A stretch of 64,000 bases of DNA from Halalkalicoccus paucihalophilus (GTDB taxonomy: Archaea; Halobacteriota; Halobacteria; Halobacteriales; Halalkalicoccaceae): NCBI RefSeq assembly GCF_001593955.1, contig NZ_LTAZ01000001.1, positions 490,014-554,013 of the forward strand. Direction: 5' to 3'. Below are positions 41,744-49,333 of the stretch, piece by piece; position 1 is the first letter of the stretch; every line of letters begins with the position of its first letter. Below the pieces are notes generated by a model that made no database searches, was not told the origin of the DNA, and saw nothing but the letters and a program-made list of their open reading frames with translations. Made by a program: the position numbers and the translations under genes.

Positions 41744-43827
41744 TGCTCTACGGTGAGGGCGATGTCGATGGCCGTCGCCCCGTCAGGGGTGACGACCAGC
41801 GGGTTGATGTCCAGTTCCACGATCTCGGGGAAGTCACACACGAGCTGCGAGAGGCGCTGGATCGTCTCGATCACGCTCGCCTCGTCGACGGGCTCGCGCC
41901 CGCGTGCACCCCGCAACAGGGGCGCGGCGTCGATCTCGTCGATCATCGCCGTCGCCTCGCTCCCGCCCACGGGTGCGACACGGAAGGTCACGTCCTCCAG
42001 GGTCTCGACGAAGATCCCGCCGAGGCCGAAGAGCAGTAGCGGGCCGAACTGCGGGTCGCGGTTCATCCCGACGATGGTCTCGACCCCGGAATCGAGATCG
42101 AGCATCTCCTGAACCTGCACACCCAGCAGGGTCGCGTCGGGCTGGTAATTGCGCGCGCGGGTCACGAGGTCCTCGTAGGCGTCGTAGACGTCCTCGCGGG
42201 CGACGCCGACTTTCACCCCGCCGATGTCGGACTTGTGCATGATGTCGGGCGAGACGATCTTCATGACGACCGCCTCGCCGATTTTCTCGGCAACGCGTTC
42301 GGCCTCGGCGGGATCGGAGACGACCTCGCCCGCCGGGATTGGAATACCGTAGGCCTCCAGAATCCCCATCGCCTCGACGCCGATCCGGTTGTCCCCTCGC
42401 CCGTCGGCGCGATCGAGCAACTCCCTGACTCGCTCGCGGTCGACGTCGAACTCGGCGGGGTCGTCGTACTCCCGTCCTCTGATCTCGCGGTACTCCGCGA
42501 GCGAATCGAGGCTCTCGACCGCGCGGGCGGGGTCGAAGTAGTTGGGGATACCGGCCTCCCGGAGCAGTTCGGCCGCGGGCGCGACCCGTTCGCCGCCCAT
42601 GAAGCAGGCCGCGACCGGCTTGCCGTGTTCCTCGCGCAACTCGACGGTCGCCTCGGCGAGTTCCTCGTAATCCAATACTGCGGTCGGGGCCGAGAGGACG
42701 AGGGCCATCCCGACGTTCGGATCCCCGAGCGCCGTATCGAGCGCGCCCGCGAAGCGCTCGACGTCGGCGTCACCGACGATGTCGACGGGGTTGTAGACGT
42801 TCCCCTCCGCCGGGAGCGACTCGCGGAAGCTCTCGAGGGTGCCCTCCGAAAAGGCGGCCATCGAGAGCCGGGAATCGCCGACCGCGTCCGTCGACATCAC
42901 GCCGGGGCCGCCCGCGTTGGTGATGACGGCCACCGTTTCGGAGTCCGGTAGTGGTTGGTTCGCGAGCATCTGGGCCGAATCGAACAGCTCCTGTACCGAT
43001 TCGGCCCGGAGGACGCCTGCCTGCTCCAGACCCGCCTCGTACGCTCGTTCCGAACCGGCAATGGTCCCCGTATGGGATGAGGCGGCCTGCGCGCCCGCGT
43101 CCGTGCGCCCGGACTTGACGAGCACGACCGGCGTGTTCCGTGTGACCTCGCGGGCCGTCTCGATGAACTCACGGCCCTCGTCGATCCCCTCGAGGTAGCC
43201 GATGATCACGTCCGTCTCCTCGTCCCGATTCCACGCCTCGACGAAGTCGCCCTCGTCCAGTACCGCTTTGTTCCCCAGCGAGACGACGTCCTTGAAGCCG
43301 ATCCCCTGATCGTTGGCCCAGTCGACGACCGCCGTGATAAAGGCCCCCGACTGGCTCATAAACGAGAGATTGCCGTCGAGAGCGTCGTCCGGGCCGAAGG
43401 TGGCGTTCAGTCCAACGGGGGTGCTCATCACGCCCAGACTGTTGGGCCCGACGAGGTTCAGGTCGTACTCGCGTGCGGCCTCGCGCAACTCCCGTTCGCG
43501 GGTCGCTCCTTCGCTTCCGGTCTCGGCGAAGCCGGCGGTGATCACGACGACGTTTTTTACCCCACTCTCGCCGGCCTCGCGGACGGCGGCGATCGCGATG
43601 TCGGGAGGGACGACCACCACCGCGAGATCGGGATCGCCCGCCTCCCCGAGGGAGTCGACGCAATCGACACCGAGTACCGCCTCGTAATTCGGGTTGACGC
43701 CGACGACCTCGCCGTCGAAGCTCGCGAGCAGGTTCGACGTGATGGCGTGGCCGACCGACCCGTCTCTGGGGGTCGCTCCGATCACCGCGATCCGATCGGG
43801 TGAGAACAGCCCCGTCAGGTCACCCAC
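41740..43827 (-). CDS. acd: acetate-CoA ligase (ADP-forming), fused alpha and beta
   Basis: 695 residues. Acetyl-CoA + ADP + Pi to acetate + ATP + CoA, the archaeal overflow and energy-saving step. CoA-binding Rossmann domain IAVIGATPRDGSVGHAITSNLL; phospho-His in AQAASSHTGTIAGSERAYEAG; the ATP-grasp beta part from about 480 (GEAVVMKIVSPDIMHKSDIGGVKVGV, ELDINPLVV). The start is GTG at 43827. A TATA element lies about 85 bases upstream, matched instead to a micro-ORF (43815-43883). Operon with the DRTGG gene. Confidence 0.92.
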   Translation of the reverse strand: MGDLTGLFSPDRIAVIGATPRDGSVGHAITSNLLASFDGEVVGVNPNYEAVLGVDCVDSLGEAGDPDLAVVVVPPDIAIAAVREAGESGVKNVVVITAGFAETGSEGATRERELREAAREYDLNLVGPNSLGVMSTPVGLNATFGPDDALDGNLSFMSQSGAFITAVVDWANDQGIGFKDVVSLGNKAVLDEGDFVEAWNRDEETDVIIGYLEGIDEGREFIETAREVTRNTPVVLVKSGRTDAGAQAASSHTGTIAGSERAYEAGLEQAGVLRAESVQELFDSAQMLANQPLPDSETVAVITNAGGPGVMSTDAVGDSRLSMAAFSEGTLESFRESLPAEGNVYNPVDIVGDADVERFAGALDTALGDPNVGMALVLSAPTAVLDYEELAEATVELREEHGKPVAACFMGGERVAPAAELLREAGIPNYFDPARAVESLDSLAEYREIRGREYDDPAEFDVDRERVRELLDRADGRGDNRIGVEAMGILEAYGIPIPAGEVVSDPAEAERVAEKIGEAVVMKIVSPDIMHKSDIGGVKVGVAREDVYDAYEDLVTRARNYQPDATLLGVQVQEMLDLDSGVETIVGMNRDPQFGPLLLFGLGGIFVETLEDVTFRVAPVGGSEATAMIDEIDAAPLLRGARGREPVDEASVIETIQRLSQLVCDFPEIVELDINPLVVTPDGATAIDIALTVEQ

Positions 43828-43883
43828 GAGTGATTCACCCCCGATACCGGCGAGTCACGACTCACATCCGGCATGGTAGCCAT
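43815..43883 (-). CDS. leaderless micro-ORF overlapping the acd start
   Basis: 22 codons, starting MATMPDVSRDS, ending TGA 13 bases inside acd in another frame. Its ATG lies 29 bases from the centre of a clear TATA element, so it would be at the 5' end of the transcript. Confidence 0.38.
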   Translation of the reverse strand: MATMPDVSRDSPVSGVNHSWVT

Positions 43884-43908
43884 ACGCCGTCGCCTTCGTC
43901 CGGCGCGG

Positions 43909-43915
43909 GTATAAC
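43909..43915 (-). promoter_or_regulatory. TATA element of the acd operon
   Basis: Minus-strand GTTATAC, positioned for a transcript starting near 43884. Confidence 0.5.
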
Positions 43916-43955
43916 TCGTGTGGCGCGGTCGGTGGGAACGGCCGCAGGCGGCGGC

Positions 43956-44693
43956 TCAGACGTCCTCGGGGAGCCACCCGCCCGAGACCTCGAGGTTCGT
44001 GCCGCTGATGTAGCCGCTTCCCTCCTCGAGGAACGTAAAGACGGCCTGAATCACGTCCTCGAAGCCCGCGGGTCGGCCCCGCGGGAGGTCCTCGGGGAAC
44101 TCGTCGCTGTTCTCGATGACGTACGGCGAGACGGCGTTGGCGGTGATCCCCTGTTCGCTCGTGTCGGCGGCGAGCATCCGGGTGAACATCAGGACGCTCG
44201 ATTTGGCCATGAAGTAGGGCGCGTTCTTCGGGTTGATCAGTCCCTTCTCGGCGGAGGCGTAGCCGACGTTGACGATCCGCCCCCAACCCGCCTCGCGCAT
44301 TCCCGACAGCGCGCGTCTCGAACAGAGGTACGTGCCGGTGACGTTCGTCTCCATGACCGTTTGCCACGTCTCGAAGTCCATCTCCGCCCAGTGTTCGGGT
44401 GCGAACGCGCCGACGTTGTTGACGAGAACATCGACCGGTCCCAGCTCCGCCTCGATCGCCTCGAACAGCCCCTCGACGGCCTCGGGGTCGGTCACGTCAC
44501 CGCGAACGGTCGTCGCCTCGACGCCCTCTCGTCGAGCCTGCTCTGCGATCTCGTTGGCGTCGTCCCCGCTGGTGTGGTAGTGGACGGCCACGTCCGCGCC
44601 CCGCTTTGCGCACGCGAGGGTGAGCGCGCGGCCCAGTCCCTTCGCGCTGCCGGTGACCAGAACGGTATGGCCCTCGAGGTCGGGTTCGATCAT
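43956..44693 (-). CDS. SDR-family oxidoreductase (FabG-like)
   Basis: 245 residues. NAD(P)-binding Rossmann fold: VLVTGSAKGLGRALTLACAKRG, VLVNNVGAF, catalytic Ser in IVNVGYASAEKG and YFMAKS as the YxxxK pair. The loop LEEGSGYISGTNLEVSGGWL closes the family pattern. Classical SDR, so a ketone/alcohol substrate, not identified. A nine-codon micro-ORF overlaps the ATG by 4 bases. Divergent from the USP gene, with one TATA element apparently serving both directions. Confidence 0.88.
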   Translation of the reverse strand: MIEPDLEGHTVLVTGSAKGLGRALTLACAKRGADVAVHYHTSGDDANEIAEQARREGVEATTVRGDVTDPEAVEGLFEAIEAELGPVDVLVNNVGAFAPEHWAEMDFETWQTVMETNVTGTYLCSRRALSGMREAGWGRIVNVGYASAEKGLINPKNAPYFMAKSSVLMFTRMLAADTSEQGITANAVSPYVIENSDEFPEDLPRGRPAGFEDVIQAVFTFLEEGSGYISGTNLEVSGGWLPEDV

Positions 44694-44719
44694 ATCCCCG
44701 ATTGAACCGAACGCCCCAT
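44690..44719 (-). CDS. leaderless micro-ORF overlapping the SDR start (ATGA)
   Basis: Nine codons (MGRSVQSGI) then TGA; the stop and the SDR start share ATGA. Its ATG is 28 bases from the centre of the TATA element at 44744-44750, exactly where the transcript should begin. Confidence 0.42.
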   Translation of the reverse strand: MGRSVQSGI

Positions 44720-44743
44720 AGCCCTTGGCGATGGCGACCCACG

Positions 44744-44750
44744 TTTATAA
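44744..44750. promoter_or_regulatory. bidirectional TATA element, SDR / USP
   Basis: TTTATAA: 26 bases before ATG 44773 on the plus strand, and 28 bases before the micro-ORF ATG 44719 on the minus strand. It reads well in both directions. Confidence 0.6.
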
Positions 44751-44772
44751 TGGAGGGGTGTGTACGACCGGC

Positions 44773-45219
44773 ATGGCCATCGAAACGATCGTTCTGGCGG
44801 TCGGCCAGGAGGACGAGGACAGAGCGAAACGACTCGCCGAAACCGCGATCGAGATCGCGAAACCGACCGGGGCGCACGTCGTACTCTCGCACGTGTTCAG
44901 CGACCAGGAGTTCGACGAGGTGGTCGAGCGCCTCGACTTCGAGGCGAGCGTGAACCCCGATCCCAGCGACGTCGCCGCCCGGCACGTCACGACCCGAACG
45001 GTCGCCCAGTCGCTCGACGCCGTGGACATCGACTACGAGATCCGCGGCGAGGTCGGGGACCGCGGCGAGGCGATCGTCGACCTCGCGAAGGCGGTCGACG
45101 CAGATCGGGTCATCGTCGGCGGACGACGCCGGAGTCCCACCGGCAAGGCCGTCTTCGGCAGCACCGCCCAGGAAGTGATGCTCTCTGCGCCCTGTCCGGT
45201 CACGTTCGTCCGGGACTAG
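44773..45219 (+). CDS. universal stress protein (UspA family)
   Basis: 148 residues. ETIVLAVGQEDEDRAKRLAETAIEIAKPTGAHVVLSHVFS at the start and ADRVIVGGRRRSPTGKAVFGSTAQEVMLSAPCPVTFVRD at the end, with the G-2x-G-9x-G(S/T) ATP-binding pattern (GGRRRSPTGKAVFGST). Probably binds ATP and responds to stress. ATG 44773 is leaderless from the TATA element; an upstream in-frame ATG at 44725 lies before the transcription start. It overlaps the convergent gene by 4 bases. Confidence 0.9.
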   Translation: MAIETIVLAVGQEDEDRAKRLAETAIEIAKPTGAHVVLSHVFSDQEFDEVVERLDFEASVNPDPSDVAARHVTTRTVAQSLDAVDIDYEIRGEVGDRGEAIVDLAKAVDADRVIVGGRRRSPTGKAVFGSTAQEVMLSAPCPVTFVRD

Positions 45220-46055
45220 CTCGATCGCTCGTCGGGATCGTCGTCACGACCGAGGTCGGCGTCCTCCTCGGCCCCGCGGGTCGTGGCTTCGGCCGACGAC
45301 GGCTGGTCCTCGGGGTCGGCATCCGATTCGGGGTCCAGTTCCTCGGCGTTTTCGCGGATGTCCTCGGTGTCTCGTGGCTCCTCGGGAACCGGGTCCTGGA
45401 CGTCCTCCGTACCGCGTAGCTCGTCGAGTTGGGCGTCCTGAACGTCGTCGCGACCCGCCGAGTCCTCCGCACCCGGTGGCCGCTCATTGGCGTCCCGACC
45501 GTCCATTCCGCCCACGGCGTCGCCCGCAGGGTCGTCCTCGCCGGACGGGACGCCCCGTTCGTCCCTGCCTGTCTCGCCGGTCGTTCGATCGGTGGTCGGA
45601 TCGCCCGCGTCGTCCATCTCCGCTGCGGTCTCGTCACCCGAGAGGTCCCCGTCTATCGGGTCGTCCCGGCGCTCCTCGAGTGGGAGGTCGTCCCTGTCGG
45701 TCGAGGCGTCCTCGTGGCCGGTTCCGGTGCCCGTCTCGGCCGTCGGATCGGGCGTGGTATCGGACCTCTCCCCGTACTCGGCGTCGTCGACGTCCGTCAC
45801 GGTGGAGTCGGTGGCCCCGAGGTGGACGGCGTCGTCGGTGATCTCCGAGACGTGGACCGGTTCGACGGACTGGGTACCCTCTGTGTCGCCCCATCCCAGC
45901 GTCGCTTTGATGTTGCCGGTGAGACCGGGGTCGGTCTCGACGTGGATCGTCCCGCCCTCGACGGCGCTGACGATGCCGATCTCCTCACCGGTTGAGTCGA
46001 TAACGGCCTTTCCGGTGTCGCCCTCGGTCGGCTGGGTACGGTCGTCGTGTGCCAT
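45216..46055 (-). CDS. PRC-barrel-like domain with long acidic disordered tail
   Basis: 279 residues. Residues 10-75 (GKAVIDSTGEEIGIVSAVEGGTIHVETDPGLTGNIKATLGWGD...VEPVHVSEITDDAVHLG) form a strand-rich PRC-barrel-like domain seen in small haloarchaeal proteins. The other ~200 residues are Asp, Glu, Arg and Gly-rich and surely disordered, an unusually long tail. Function unknown; PRC barrels bind proteins or RNA in other systems. A TTTATC element lies about 26 bases before ATG 46055. Confidence 0.72.
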   Translation of the reverse strand: MAHDDRTQPTEGDTGKAVIDSTGEEIGIVSAVEGGTIHVETDPGLTGNIKATLGWGDTEGTQSVEPVHVSEITDDAVHLGATDSTVTDVDDAEYGERSDTTPDPTAETGTGTGHEDASTDRDDLPLEERRDDPIDGDLSGDETAAEMDDAGDPTTDRTTGETGRDERGVPSGEDDPAGDAVGGMDGRDANERPPGAEDSAGRDDVQDAQLDELRGTEDVQDPVPEEPRDTEDIRENAEELDPESDADPEDQPSSAEATTRGAEEDADLGRDDDPDERSS

Positions 46056-46174
46056 ACCGGGGAGACGGTAGCGGGCCGGATAAAGACAGACCCGGAGTGT
46101 GCATGGTGTCTCGGTTGGCCAGTCAGCCGAATCTATGCAGTTAAGTGCCGGGCCGGTCGTTTCCTGAAACGAGA

Positions 46175-47149
46175 ATGTACTACGCCGGCGTGGACCTCGG
46201 GGCGACGAACATCCGGGCGGCGGTCGCGGACGACGGCGCCGAGATACTGGCCATTGCGCGCCGGGACACCCCACGGGGCCCGACGGGGATCGACGTCACC
46301 GAGGCCGTCCTGCGCACGCTTCGGGAGGCCTGCGGGAAGGGGGACGTCGATCCTCGGGCGGTCGAGGCGGCGGGGATCGGCAGTTTCGGCCCGTTCGATC
46401 TGGCGTCGGGTACCATCGAGAACCCCGCGAACCTCCCCGATACGGTGGAGACGATCCCGCTGACCGGCCCCATCGAAAAGCTCATCGACTCCGAGAAGGT
46501 GTACCTCCACAACGACACCATCGCGGGCGTCATCGGCGAGCGCTTTCACTCCGATAGGAACCCCGACGACATGGTCTATCTCACCATTTCGTCGGGGATC
46601 GGCGCGGGGGTCTGTGTCGACGGGAACGTGCTCTTGGGCTGGGACGGCAACGCCGGCGAGGTCGGCCACATGACGATCGACCCCGAAGGCCTCAGAACGT
46701 GTGGGTGTGGGCACGACGGCCACTGGGAGGCCTACTGCTCGGGCAACAACATCCCCCGGTACGCCCGCCTGCTGTACCAGGACGCACAGGGGATGGACAC
46801 CGTTCTCCCGATCGAGGACCCCGATTTCTCTGCGGTGGACGTCTTCGAGAACGCCGAAAACGACGAGTTCGCCCGATACGTCATCGAGCAGGTCGGCCAC
46901 TGGAACGCGATGGGCGTCGCCAACATCGTCCACGCGTATGCCCCGCTCGTGGTCTACGTCGGCGGTGCGGTCGCGATCAACAACCCCGAACTCACCCTCG
47001 ATCCCATCCGGGAGAAGCTAGAGGAGATGGTTTTCATCAACATCCCCCAGATCGAGTTGACGACGCTCGGCGACGACGTGGTGCTCCACGGGGCCATCGC
47101 GAGCGCGATGACCGCCGGTACCGGTGATCGGACGCGGATCCGGGGGTAA
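46175..47149 (+). CDS. ROK-family sugar kinase (glucokinase-like)
   Basis: 324 residues. ATP-binding YYAGVDLGATNIRAAV; sugar site ENPANLPD and HNDTIAG; the ROK zinc region is CGCGHDGHWEAYCSG. The usual CxCGxxGCxE has His in place of the third Cys, with another Cys four residues later. The length fits glucokinase or a related hexokinase. Start: the ORF opens at 46145, but a ttaagt element before 46175 supports ATG 46175 and the N-terminal motif follows directly. Confidence 0.87.
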   Translation: MYYAGVDLGATNIRAAVADDGAEILAIARRDTPRGPTGIDVTEAVLRTLREACGKGDVDPRAVEAAGIGSFGPFDLASGTIENPANLPDTVETIPLTGPIEKLIDSEKVYLHNDTIAGVIGERFHSDRNPDDMVYLTISSGIGAGVCVDGNVLLGWDGNAGEVGHMTIDPEGLRTCGCGHDGHWEAYCSGNNIPRYARLLYQDAQGMDTVLPIEDPDFSAVDVFENAENDEFARYVIEQVGHWNAMGVANIVHAYAPLVVYVGGAVAINNPELTLDPIREKLEEMVFINIPQIELTTLGDDVVLHGAIASAMTAGTGDRTRIRG

Positions 47150-47253
47150 GTTCCTATGTCGGTATCGGTGCAGGCGCCACCGGTGATCGGGGCCCGCCTT
47201 CGAAGCCGCGACCAACCCAAACCCTTTCGAGTTCTCGGGGTCTACAGGTGACA

Positions 47254-47601
47254 ATGAGTATCGACACCGGCGAGTCCGAGGTCGCGGAGACCGAGGAGGC
47301 CCTCAGGTCGAAGGTCGAAACCTGGCTCGCAAAACAGATGCCGATCATCCAGATGCACGGCGGGACCAGCGCCGTGAGGAAAGCCGACCCCGGCGGCGAG
47401 ACCATCATCGAACTCGGCGGTGGCTGTCGGGGCTGTGGGGTCAGCGAGATCACCACGGGCAACATCGAGGCCGAACTGCTCCAGTGGCCCGAGATCGAGG
47501 AGATTACAGTCAGGGCGCCCGACGCCGGCGAGAGCTTCGGAATCGATCAGCCCGAAAGCATCATGGGTATCGACCGGAGCGAAGGCGGGCGGGGCTTCTG
47601 A
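47254..47601 (+). CDS. NifU C-terminal domain-like Fe-S scaffold protein
   Basis: 115 residues. The domain contains RSKVETWLAKQMPIIQMHGG and ELGGGCRGCGVSEITTGNIEAELLQWPEIEEITV, with the CxxC that in NifU/Nfu proteins holds a [4Fe-4S] cluster between two subunits. It probably passes clusters to targets. A ccctttcg element about 27 bases upstream indicates a leaderless ATG 47254. It abuts the convergent sepF gene. Confidence 0.85.
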   Translation: MSIDTGESEVAETEEALRSKVETWLAKQMPIIQMHGGTSAVRKADPGGETIIELGGGCRGCGVSEITTGNIEAELLQWPEIEEITVRAPDAGESFGIDQPESIMGIDRSEGGRGF

Positions 47602-47970
47602 TTATCGGCCGAGTTTGCTCCGGTTGACCGAGACGCCCGTCGGCGTGACGATGATCTGGTCGTCGCCCTTCTGGACGATGTCGCCGTTTACCTCGTGGGC
47701 GACCTGCCGGAGTTCGTCGATGATGTGTTCGACCGTGCTGTCGCTCGTGCGGAGCCGAACGATGTCGGCAACGACGATGTCGCCGTCGTAGATGGCGTCC
47801 TTGATCGCGATGAGATCGCGCTGGCCGTCGATCTCCGCGATGTGTACCTTCGTGCCCGCCTCGTCGGGGGCCGCTTCGATGTCGCCGACGTCGACCTCGA
47901 CGTAGTCCTCGACGCTTCGCCCTCGGCGATGGGAGCCCTGTTCGCCGAGCAGCTTGTCCATAAACCCCAT
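47602..47970 (-). CDS. sepF: SepF cell-division protein, FtsZ anchor
   Basis: 122 residues. The N-terminal amphipathic segment MGFMDKLLG is the membrane-targeting helix; the DUF552/SepF domain follows (YVEVDVGDIEAA ... VHIAEIDGQRDLIAIKDAIYDGDIVVADIVRLRTSDSTVEHIIDELRQVAHEVNGDIVQKGDDQIIVTPTG). In haloarchaea SepF fixes FtsZ1/FtsZ2 rings to the membrane. Leaderless start with a TATA element at 47992-47999. Confidence 0.93.
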   Translation of the reverse strand: MGFMDKLLGEQGSHRRGRSVEDYVEVDVGDIEAAPDEAGTKVHIAEIDGQRDLIAIKDAIYDGDIVVADIVRLRTSDSTVEHIIDELRQVAHEVNGDIVQKGDDQIIVTPTGVSVNRSKLGR

Positions 47971-47991
47971 AGGCGTGGGTCCGCCCGTGCG

Positions 47992-47999
47992 CGTATAGT
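47992..47999 (-). promoter_or_regulatory. TATA element of sepF
   Basis: Minus-strand ACTATACG centred 26 bases before ATG 47970. Confidence 0.6.
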
Positions 48000-48058
48000 T
48001 CTTACGTCAGACGGGCGTGAGGACACCCGAACCCGCCCCGCGAACGGTCCGAACCGCC

Positions 48059-48538
48059 TCAGACGGCGAAGGTATAGAGGTCGTCGCCGACGTGGTGGAT
48101 CGACTCGATCACCTTCCCCGAATCGCCGACCATCTCGGTTCCGTCGGTCTTCGCGCGCCCGATCGCGAGCACCTTGCCGTGGGACTCCTCGGCGACGGCG
48201 ACCAGATCGCCGGCCTCGATCCCCTCGTCGGCCTCGACGATCCCCGGACGCATCACGTCCGCACCGTCCGAGACGAAGGAGATCGCGCCCGTATCGACGG
48301 TGACGACCCCGCGTTGTGGGGTGTGTTCGTTCGCGCCGCGAACCGTGAGAAACGGGTCGTCCTCGTAGTAGCAGGCGTCGGGTCGGCCGTCGACCAACAC
48401 GAGGTCGAAGGGACTGTCGGCGAGTTCGACGAGTTCGTAGGTGTCGCCGTCGAGGGAGACACCGAGACCCTCCGAGAGGGCGGCTTCGAGGTCCCGAACC
48501 TCGTCGTTGCGCAGGTGGTGGCGGGATCTGATCTCCAT
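48059..48538 (-). CDS. PUA-domain RNA-binding protein
   Basis: 159 residues. N-terminal pre-PUA part (RHHLRNDEVRDLEAALSEGLGVSLDGDTYELVELADSPFDLVLVDG) and a C-terminal PUA domain (VTVDTGAISFVSDGADVMRPGIVEADEGIEAGDLVAVAEESHGKVLAIGRA). The family is linked to tRNA/rRNA or translation-factor functions (MCT-1-like). Exact partner unknown. A GTTTATTG element about 31 bases upstream supports ATG 48538. Confidence 0.85.
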   Translation of the reverse strand: MEIRSRHHLRNDEVRDLEAALSEGLGVSLDGDTYELVELADSPFDLVLVDGRPDACYYEDDPFLTVRGANEHTPQRGVVTVDTGAISFVSDGADVMRPGIVEADEGIEAGDLVAVAEESHGKVLAIGRAKTDGTEMVGDSGKVIESIHHVGDDLYTFAV

Positions 48539-48579
48539 GTCGGGGATCTCTCGGGGCGACCCAATAAACGATCGGTTCC

Positions 48580-48855
48580 TCAGGGCCCCAGGTCCAGGTC
48601 CTGGGCGTGCTCGGCGGCCAGTTCCGTGACCTCCTCGACGTCCAGTTCGGACTGGCTCGCGAGCACCCGGGTGAGCATGCTTAGCTGTCGGACGGCCATC
48701 TCCTGGAGGTCCTCCTCGTCGACGTCGTTGGCGAAGTAGTAGGCGTCCTGCCGGTCCTCGCGGACGAGGCCGACGTACAGCGAGATCACGTCCTCCTCGT
48801 CCAGCCCCTCGCTCGCCCGCTCGCGAAGCGTTTCGAACTCCTCGGTCGAAGCCAT
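48580..48855 (-). CDS. haloarchaeal acidic protein of unknown function
   Basis: 91 residues, helical and acidic: FETLRERASEGLDEEDVISLYVGLVREDRQDAYYFANDVDEEDLQEMAVRQLSMLTRVLASQSELDVEEVTELAAEHAQDLDLGP. No cofactor motif or family confidently recognised (it looks like one of the small haloarchaeal DUF families). A TTTAGTG element about 29 bases before ATG 48855. Forty bases upstream of the PUA gene, so possibly co-transcribed. Confidence 0.66.
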   Translation of the reverse strand: MASTEEFETLRERASEGLDEEDVISLYVGLVREDRQDAYYFANDVDEEDLQEMAVRQLSMLTRVLASQSELDVEEVTELAAEHAQDLDLGP

Positions 48856-48962
48856 CGCCTCGGGAATGGCACATCGCACACTAAACGCCGGCGACAGGGG
48901 ACGCCGGATCTCTCGGATATCGCGCGAAAAGTGCTAAGTGACCCCCCGCCATCTATGCGGGT

Positions 48963-49268
48963 ATGTGGGGCCCCCGCAAACAGGGCCAACGGACGGTCAC
49001 CTGTATCGCCTGCGGAACCGCCGTCAACAGGTCCGACGCACGCGAATACGACAAGTACGGCGACCGCTGGGACCGCGACGGAAAGGAGTTCGAACACCTC
49101 TGTAAGGACTGTTATCGCGGGCTCTGTCACCAGCCGCGCGCGGAGTTGGAGGGGTTGCTCGTCGAGATCAACGCCGGGCACCATCCCCAAGACGAGTTCC
49201 TCTCGTGGTACTGTGCGCTCGTCGACGAGCGCTACGGGTCGCTCTCCGAACACGAGCGCGAGCGGTAG
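48963..49268 (+). CDS. small zinc-ribbon protein (DUF7562-type)
   Basis: 101 residues. CIACGTAVNRSDAREYDKYGDRWDRDGKEFEHLCKDCYRGLCHQPRAELEGLL has CxxC...CxxC spaced for one zinc ion. The family is what I recall as DUF7562. Possibly nucleic-acid or protein binding. A gctaagtg element 28 bases upstream of the ATG. It precedes the RNase R-like gene but has its own promoter. Confidence 0.78.
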   Translation: MWGPRKQGQRTVTCIACGTAVNRSDAREYDKYGDRWDRDGKEFEHLCKDCYRGLCHQPRAELEGLLVEINAGHHPQDEFLSWYCALVDERYGSLSEHERER

Positions 49269-49273
49269 GCGAC

Positions 49274-49284
49274 ACCTATACTTT
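49274..49284 (+). promoter_or_regulatory. TATA element of the RNase R-like gene
   Basis: ACCTATACTTT, centred 28 bases before the ATG of the micro-ORF at 49307 and about 51 bases before the main ATG. Confidence 0.6.
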
Positions 49285-49306
49285 TCTTTCGCTCATAGAC
49301 GCGGGC

Positions 49307-49333
49307 ATGACCGATCAGGAGGCCGCTCGATGA
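49307..49333 (+). CDS. leaderless micro-ORF with internal SD, overlapping RNase R-like start (ATGA)
   Basis: Eight codons (MTDQEAAR) then TGA, sharing ATGA with the next start. AGGAGG (49317-49322) inside it lies seven bases before the main ATG. The predicted transcript begins at this ATG. Confidence 0.45.
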   Translation: MTDQEAAR

